Positions 7,101 through 10,658 of a DNA stretch of 10,658 nucleotides are shown in pieces (position 1 is the stretch's first letter; each line of letters starts with the position of its first letter). The stretch is from positions 1 to 10,658 of the forward strand of contig DFJU01000113.1 of NCBI GenBank assembly GCA_002373755.1, given 5' to 3'. The stretch comes from Bacteroidales bacterium UBA3663. Its GTDB lineage: Bacteria; Bacteroidota; Bacteroidia; Bacteroidales; UBA3663. Made by a program: the position numbers and the translations under genes. The notes below the pieces were generated by a model, which saw nothing but the letters and a program-made list of their open reading frames with translations, had not been told where the DNA came from and did not search any database.

Positions 7101-9781
7101 CCTAATAGCTGCACGTTGAGCGTCTGGTCTTTGCCCGATGGCATTGGTAGCGAGAAGCGGTGCATTCCCGCCTCGTAGTGCAGCCAGCCCTCGGCCACCA
7201 CCTCGCTACGCGATTGCGCGATGTAGTAGATGTATGCCTCGCCGGCATTGCCGATGAGGATGCTGGCCGTGTCGTTGTCCAATGTGGGCTGTCCGCCATA
7301 CGTCGTCCATACACCGTGCGATGTGGGCGGCATCGTGTCGGTCGTGCGGTACAGACAGATTTCCTGCACCAATTCGGCTACATCGTCCGTTTTTGCACCC
7401 ACAATGCGCAGGGTGTAGATGTCCGATGGAATTTCGCGGGTGTCGATGGTGGCATTGGCCGATGAGAATTCGCCATCGCTCACCACAACGGCCGATTGGC
7501 CTGTGAGCGTGTATCGGCAGCGCACGGCGGTGACGCTTGGGTCGGCCGAGTGCAGTTGGAGCGGCAGTTGGAGCGGTCGTCCGTCGGTCAGGTCGAAATC
7601 CTTTTTCTCCAATGACAATGTGCAGCCGCTGCCCATGCTGACGTAGGTCGTGGCCTCTTGAGTTTCGCCGGCCGCGTCGGTACATTCGGCCGAAACCTGC
7701 ATACGGCAGGCATACCTCCTGTGGCTTGTCCCATCGTCCGAGGTCGTTGTCCATTCGGCTGGGCAGACGTACTTGAAGCGGCCGTCGGCATCGGTCTTCG
7801 TCGTGAAGGTGTGTTGCTCCAATCCAGTGGACAATTGATTGAACCATAAGAACATGGTCGGATTCAGCTTGCAGCGAACCTCGCGGTTGGCCACGGGCAT
7901 TCCCGTGAAGGTCTTGACTTGTCCGCTCACGGTGAGGCTCTTGCCGTAGGCTTGATGTGCGGCCATGTCGGTAAATTCGATGGTGAAGGTGGGCAACTTG
8001 TATTCGCTCACCTCAAACCATCGGCTGGCCTGTGATATGCGTTTGTTCAGGAACATGTACATTTTCAGCTGGAAGTGACCGTTTAGTCGTTGGGTCGGCA
8101 ATGTGAATCGGCCGGAAATATGTCCCCACTCGTCGCATTTCGCCGTCAGCGAGTCGATGATCTGGCCGTTGGGGTCGTTCAGCGTGACGAGCACGTCGTG
8201 TCTTGGTACATACGGGCGTCGTGTGTTTGGCGTGACTTGATGGGCCACGGCGGAGAACTGCACCGTCTCGCCCGGCCGATAGATTGCCAAGTCGGTGAAT
8301 ATTTCGCACTGAAACGATGTCGTGTCCCTTTTCTCCCACACGCATCCGCTGTATTCTTCGGGCAGGTAACAGTCTGCGTCGTGCCGTAGGGTAAACCTGG
8401 CTCTTTGGTTGGCGTGGGTGACGTCGCATCGACCCAAGCTGTCGGTCAGGTGTGGTGCTGAATTTCGTTGGCCGATGAAATTGACCTCGATGCCGGGCAA
8501 CGGATGTCCGTCCTTGGGGTGGACGGCGATAATCTGGTTTTTCTGCGTCCTTTTCTGTTCAAAAAAACGTATGTTGCTAACTGTCAACGCACTGTTTCTC
8601 AATTCCCATTGGCTGAGTGTCCGATCCGCTTCCACACCGCGTGGCGATTTGAACGATGGTAGGATGACATATCGGCCGTACGTCTGAGGCGCGAACCGCA
8701 CGGTTATAGTGGTGTCGTTGGCCGAGGTCTTGATTGTCTTCCGCTCGATGGTCTGCAATTTTTTGATGGCAATGCTCCTCTCATCTGAGCCGATGCTGTC
8801 TGGCAGGCGGTAGAGCGTCACCTGACATTGGCCGACGCGCGTCATCTGAACCGTTGCCTCGATGCTGTCGGCCGCGCTGAACAGGCCGCCAAGCTCGACG
8901 TTCACCCGCATGTAGTCCCATTTTGTCACCTGCTCGGCAATGACTTTGGCCGTGGGCGACTTCGGGTAGCGCGCCAGATATTCTTTGCACAGGTCGTAAT
9001 GTTCCTCGCGGTTCAGCGGACCCATGGCGAGCAGCAGTCCCAGCTCCTTGCACAATCCATATTTCTGCGAGATTTCGGCCAATGTCATCCGTCCCCACAT
9101 GTTTTCGATATAGAGGGTCGCGTAGCGGTTCTTGTCTGCCGCGTGGAGCGTGAGCCATTGGCTAAAAATGCTGTCACGTTCGGCCTTGTGCGGCTCGCCG
9201 TCGAGCATGGTGACGAGTTTGCGCATCACGAAGTCGGCCAATGTCGGCAGGCAGCGTTCGCCCCACTTGTCGCCGCGTGTCATGATGTCATCATAGGCCG
9301 TGACGGGGCGCATCATCGGGGTTGAGGGGTCGGCCAATGGCGCTGCTGCCATGCGGCACAGGTCGAGCGTGAGGCTGTCGCGTTTGGCCCGGCTCCACAG
9401 AGCGATGTCATCGGCCATGTCGTCGCCCTTTTCGGGCAGCATAAGTGCGTCCAGCATCTGCGCCTTGAGAATGAGGAGCAGCGCGCGGTAGTCCGGCGAG
9501 AACCGATGCACTTCAAGCACCGAGTCTATCCTGCGGCACATCGGCGTGACCTCGTGGCGCGAAATTGTGCTCTTGGCCAATGAAATCTGCACCACGGCGC
9601 GCACGGCTGTCGCCTGGTCGCCATTGGCCAAAGCCTTGTCGAGTGCGGCCGATGCATTGGCCTCGACCTCCTTCGGAAAGGCGAAGTCGGGTGTCTGGAA
9701 CGAGTTGGTGTCGGCCAACAGGGTCATCGGCCATAAAAATGACAAAAGGGCAGTGAGGAGGGTAGCTACGCGATTTTTCAT
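4193..9781 (-). CDS. Alpha-2-macroglobulin-family protein lacking the thioester
   Basis: A 1862-aa exported protein of the bacterial alpha-2-macroglobulin group (COG2373). Family members trap proteases or act as envelope surveillance proteins. Order of parts: signal peptide, residues 1-23 (cleavage after LLA), without a lipobox; a helical N-terminal region to about 300; macroglobulin domains, including the MG2 hallmark FTDLAIYRPGETV (Y501-E505); an AT-rich acidic linker at about 960-1085, in the place of the bait region; the A2M core ALWRPTL...DENATW (W1117); and an alpha/alpha-toroid from about 1300. There NPTWHCISALPSL matches the usual lead-in, but the CxEQ thioester site is replaced by VTSTG (1328-1332). 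The C-terminal domain carries LADERPAFLEP (~1774-1784) and IQSQYAPQFVAH (~1841-1852). An upstream TTG (9829) would add 16 residues before the signal peptide, so I prefer ATG 9781. No pbpC neighbour is visible. The gene is GC-rich and crowded with GGCCRATG octamers. Partner and target are unknown. Confidence 0.93.
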   Translation of the reverse strand: MKNRVATLLTALLSFLWPMTLLADTNSFQTPDFAFPKEVEANASAALDKALANGDQATAVRAVVQISLAKSTISRHEVTPMCRRIDSVLEVHRFSPDYRALLLILKAQMLDALMLPEKGDDMADDIALWSRAKRDSLTLDLCRMAAAPLADPSTPMMRPVTAYDDIMTRGDKWGERCLPTLADFVMRKLVTMLDGEPHKAERDSIFSQWLTLHAADKNRYATLYIENMWGRMTLAEISQKYGLCKELGLLLAMGPLNREEHYDLCKEYLARYPKSPTAKVIAEQVTKWDYMRVNVELGGLFSAADSIEATVQMTRVGQCQVTLYRLPDSIGSDERSIAIKKLQTIERKTIKTSANDTTITVRFAPQTYGRYVILPSFKSPRGVEADRTLSQWELRNSALTVSNIRFFEQKRTQKNQIIAVHPKDGHPLPGIEVNFIGQRNSAPHLTDSLGRCDVTHANQRARFTLRHDADCYLPEEYSGCVWEKRDTTSFQCEIFTDLAIYRPGETVQFSAVAHQVTPNTRRPYVPRHDVLVTLNDPNGQIIDSLTAKCDEWGHISGRFTLPTQRLNGHFQLKMYMFLNKRISQASRWFEVSEYKLPTFTIEFTDMAAHQAYGKSLTVSGQVKTFTGMPVANREVRCKLNPTMFLWFNQLSTGLEQHTFTTKTDADGRFKYVCPAEWTTTSDDGTSHRRYACRMQVSAECTDAAGETQEATTYVSMGSGCTLSLEKKDFDLTDGRPLQLPLQLHSADPSVTAVRCRYTLTGQSAVVVSDGEFSSANATIDTREIPSDIYTLRIVGAKTDDVAELVQEICLYRTTDTMPPTSHGVWTTYGGQPTLDNDTASILIGNAGEAYIYYIAQSRSEVVAEGWLHYEAGMHRFSLPMPSGKDQTLNVQLLGYLNGVPLDEEFDFNSPQRDEVHIAAVTFRDKVLAGGHEHWKFRLTQADGTPIGGRMMIELYNKAIDQLEGNSWHFQPSYFHARPTFTFVWKKYSALMPQMVEYPSFWNIQPYFFVSLAKLNLYGMHFGGENMMIGRIGGISKKAKRNAFTPMYAEGFAADSKLDDDGETFGEMVFSRIERTDNAVVEEEEEIVMTKQDSGDDEAFAQLASLPVRSTQTHVALWRPTLTAGDDGTFSLDFDLPDENATWILQALAYTKTLAADVLRREIVAQRPVMVQPSLPRFLRTGDMTTLLANVQNATDSALHVTALVELFDPRTEAILSSRTESLDIAAHGTRTVGIECRAMANAPYVGFRVRAVAADGNGDGEQQRIPILPATSPVIEAQPFYLAGGQTSTTLDVTRPSAENRRSTLLACSNPTWHCISALPSLANADAVTSTGLAHSLFARALAATLIDTLPDLPQMSALRRNADLRIGTLQASPWLPDAEWQERRIAAIGQLLDSVANADAIAQLYDKLRSMQTADGGFLWIGDAKGSSDKASLWATTTVVQLVGELCKLGALPSAEKWLDIVRPALHFIDRETSAIEQDLKKRNEKVDYLTFADYAYTRQLFDGKVGFASADAERRASDIIRRTTNALAERWRELSLPDRASAAIILHRNSRTDEARRIVESLRQMAVVTPQRGMYWERIGQGTWFHPVACTAAVLEAFNEVAADAEARSIEAIRQWLLLEKQTSDWGTSSMAAHAIYVLLRTGDDWLGSASDTTTRLDIRLNGAPLSWQPEHAALGDIRLTLADTVRTVSIGHNAPNPAWGAVVHQYEAPMQSVTADATDELRIRKEFWVEAADGSWSKAPVAADGSLQFHVGQRVQVRLVIVCTKALEYLTLADERPAFLEPVDQTSGYRWDGQFHYLETKDSQTRLYFTRLAEGSHVATYDCHVTNSGRFAVGIATIQSQYAPQFVAHSAGGEAESRK
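4454..9732. repeat. Iterated octamer GGCCRATG / CATYGGCC, about 34 copies
   Basis: Dispersed short repeat within the macroglobulin gene, counted by eye. It occurs about 17 times as GGCCRATG on the plus strand (examples 4454-4461, 4699-4706, 5035-5042) and about 17 times as CATYGGCC (last copy 9725-9732). Most copies are preceded by T or C, giving YGGCCRATG with a palindromic YGGCCR core. Several codon phases are used, for example Ala-Asp/Asn (GCC RAT), Leu-Ala and Ser-Ala (TYG GCC), Ile-Gly (ATC GGC) and Trp-Pro-Met (TGG CCG ATG). A single favoured dipeptide therefore does not explain it. Function unknown. Confidence 0.6.
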
Positions 9782-9825
9782 TGCTGTTGCGGTTTGTATA
9801 ATTCGTTTTTTCTGGTATTCTGTTT

Positions 9826-10299
9826 TCAATAGTCAATGCTCCCGCCACCGAAGAAGAAGTGCGTGAAAGGACTGACCTTTTTTTCTCCGAGGCATCTCAA
9901 GTGTTTGTTTATGCTGTCAAGGATTTCTGTGTCGTTTTTGTAGAAGTCGAGGTTGATGGCATCATCCTCTTTCCAATGGTCTCTCACAAGGTAGATATAA
10001 TTGGTGTATCCTCCTCTATGTTTTACTTTTGCATTGATGAATCCATCGTATTTATTGAAATGGAGAATTTTTTCGGTGCCAAAAAGGTATTTGAAGGTAA
10101 TCGTGTCACGAGCAATTGTCACCTGCTTGAAATCATTCCGATACGGGAAATAAAAGAGCAGATAGATGACAATAAAAGAAGCAATATTAAGCGAAATGGG
10201 CGCATCGGACTCATCTACGTCGATGCATAGGCATAGTGTCCAAAGAACAATTGGAAAAAATAGATAAAAATAGTAGCAAAAACTGTATTTCGATTTCAT
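9826..10299 (-). CDS. 157-aa membrane protein, family unknown
   Basis: A small protein I do not recognise. Two hydrophobic segments at about residues 5-26 and 36-53 form a membrane hairpin with a short acidic loop (DVDESDA) between them. A beta-rich soluble part follows (VTIARDTITFKYLFGTEKI, then the YDGF and NYIYLVR strands), then a helix (NDTEILDSINKHLRC). This layout, two membrane spans followed by a PH-like beta domain, is common among small Bacteroidetes membrane proteins, but the fold is inferred. The tail is odd: THFFFGGGSIDY, ending in a Gly run. The gene starts 31 bases after the rmlB terminator and stops 44 bases before the macroglobulin ATG, so it probably shares that transcript. 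It is clearly AT-richer than both neighbours, which suggests a different origin. A copy of the CATCGGCC octamer sits immediately before its ATG. Confidence 0.78.
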   Translation of the reverse strand: MKSKYSFCYYFYLFFPIVLWTLCLCIDVDESDAPISLNIASFIVIYLLFYFPYRNDFKQVTIARDTITFKYLFGTEKILHFNKYDGFINAKVKHRGGYTNYIYLVRDHWKEDDAINLDFYKNDTEILDSINKHLRCLGEKKVSPFTHFFFGGGSIDY

Positions 10300-10328
10300 G
10301 GCCGATGTTTTTTCGTTGGAAATGAAGG

Positions 10329-10363
10329 GGAAAAGTCCCCCCGCAGATGGCGCAGGGGGACTT
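10329..10363 (-). terminator. Intrinsic terminator of rmlB
   Basis: Inverted arms AAGTCCCCC (10333-10341) and GGGGGACTT (10355-10363), extended by an inner GC/GC pair across one mismatch, form a GC-rich hairpin around a 7-base loop. On the minus strand it begins 15 bases after the rmlB stop, and its 3' side runs into TTTT then CCCC. This is a good rho-independent terminator, although the T-run is short. The 157-aa gene must be read through it or use a promoter that I cannot see in the 31 bases left. Confidence 0.8.
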
Positions 10364-10377
10364 GGTCGGTGTCTGTA

Positions 10378-10658
10378 TTATCTGTTTGCGTACATGCTTT
10401 CGTAGTATTTTTCGTATTCGCCGCTTGTGATGTTGTCCATCCAATCCTGATGGTCGAGGTACCAGCGGACGGTCTTTTCGATGCCCTCCTCGAACTGGAG
10501 CGATGGTTCCCAACCCAGTTCGCGCTGGAGCTTGGTCGAGTCGATTGCGTAGCGGGCATCGTGGCCCAGTCGGTCGGTGACGTAGGTGATGAGGTCAAGG
10601 TCTTCGCCCTCCTTGCGTCCCAGGATTCTATCGACCGTCTTGATGACCACCTTGATGA
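10378..10658 (-). CDS. rmlB: dTDP-glucose 4,6-dehydratase, C-terminal part (5' end outside window)
   Basis: The last ~92 residues of RmlB (RfbB), the NAD-dependent enzyme that converts dTDP-glucose to dTDP-4-keto-6-deoxyglucose, the second step towards dTDP-rhamnose for surface polysaccharides. The frame is open to the right edge and needs no start there; the GTG at 10650 is internal. Diagnostic segments are [39 protein letters not shown] and [14 protein letters not shown], with the usual Bacteroidetes ending YYESMYANR. Canonical RmlB has DRPGHD where this one reads DRLGHD. An intrinsic terminator follows directly, so rmlB is the last gene of its operon. The usual partners rmlA, rmlC and rmlD would lie off the right edge. 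Confidence 0.95.
   Translation of the reverse strand, partial: IKVVIKTVDRILGRKEGEDLDLITYVTDRLGHDARYAIDSTKLQRELGWEPSLQFEEGIEKTVRWYLDHQDWMDNITSGEYEKYYESMYANR

Noticed and set aside
9782..9829. Extended macroglobulin start at TTG 9829, overlapping the stop of the 157-aa gene
   Set aside because: The codon is TTG, and the extra 16 residues are hydrophilic and precede a good signal peptide. ATG 9781 is the better start.

Overview
All recognisable genes lie on the minus strand, so transcription runs from the right edge to the left. The window looks like Bacteroidales (Prevotellaceae or a relative). The evidence is the best match of the proteins (an RmlB tail, a secreted DUF1593 protein, a very large alpha-2-macroglobulin-like protein, an AAA/DUF4143 ATPase), the absence of clear Shine-Dalgarno sequences, and a promoter that fits the Bacteroidetes TTTG / TAnnTTTG pattern rather than the E. 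coli one. No genus can be fixed from the sequence alone.

Layout in transcription order: (1) 10658-10378, the last ~92 codons of rmlB (dTDP-glucose 4,6-dehydratase), followed by a strong intrinsic terminator. (2) 10299-9826, an AT-rich 157-aa membrane protein with no recognised family. (3) 9781-4193, a GC-rich 1862-aa secreted alpha-2-macroglobulin-family protein that has lost the thioester motif. (4) 4192-3778, a 415-base gene-free stretch holding, in transcription order, a hairpin that may end the macroglobulin transcript, a 186-bp MITE-like element with 24-bp inverted ends and an internal palindrome, and the promoter and operator-like repeats of the next gene. (5) 3777-2590, AAA ATPase with DUF4143-type C-terminus. 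(6) 2520-2125, a 131-aa acidic hypothetical protein. (7) 2019-1519, a GNAT acetyltransferase. (8) 1406-57, a secreted DUF1593 (nucleoside-hydrolase-like) protein whose start overlaps the stop of a 17-codon mini-ORF. The first 56 bases hold nothing I can support.

The genes do not form one obvious pathway. The 157-aa protein and the macroglobulin are 44 bases apart and probably co-transcribed. The ATPase, 131-aa protein, acetyltransferase and DUF1593 gene look like an accessory assortment. Base composition is mosaic: the macroglobulin and rmlB genes are GC-rich, while the 157-aa gene, the 131-aa gene and the intergenic region are AT-rich.

The most unusual signal is an octamer, GGCCRATG (or its complement CATYGGCC). 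By eye it occurs about 34 times in the 5.6-kb macroglobulin gene, in both orientations and several reading frames, against well under one expected from composition. Only three further copies were seen elsewhere, two of them non-coding. Next in interest are the three-part TTACTCA/TGAGTAA array at the ATPase start site, the MITE-like element, and the missing thioester. I did not find a clear, self-contained new defence or metabolic system.
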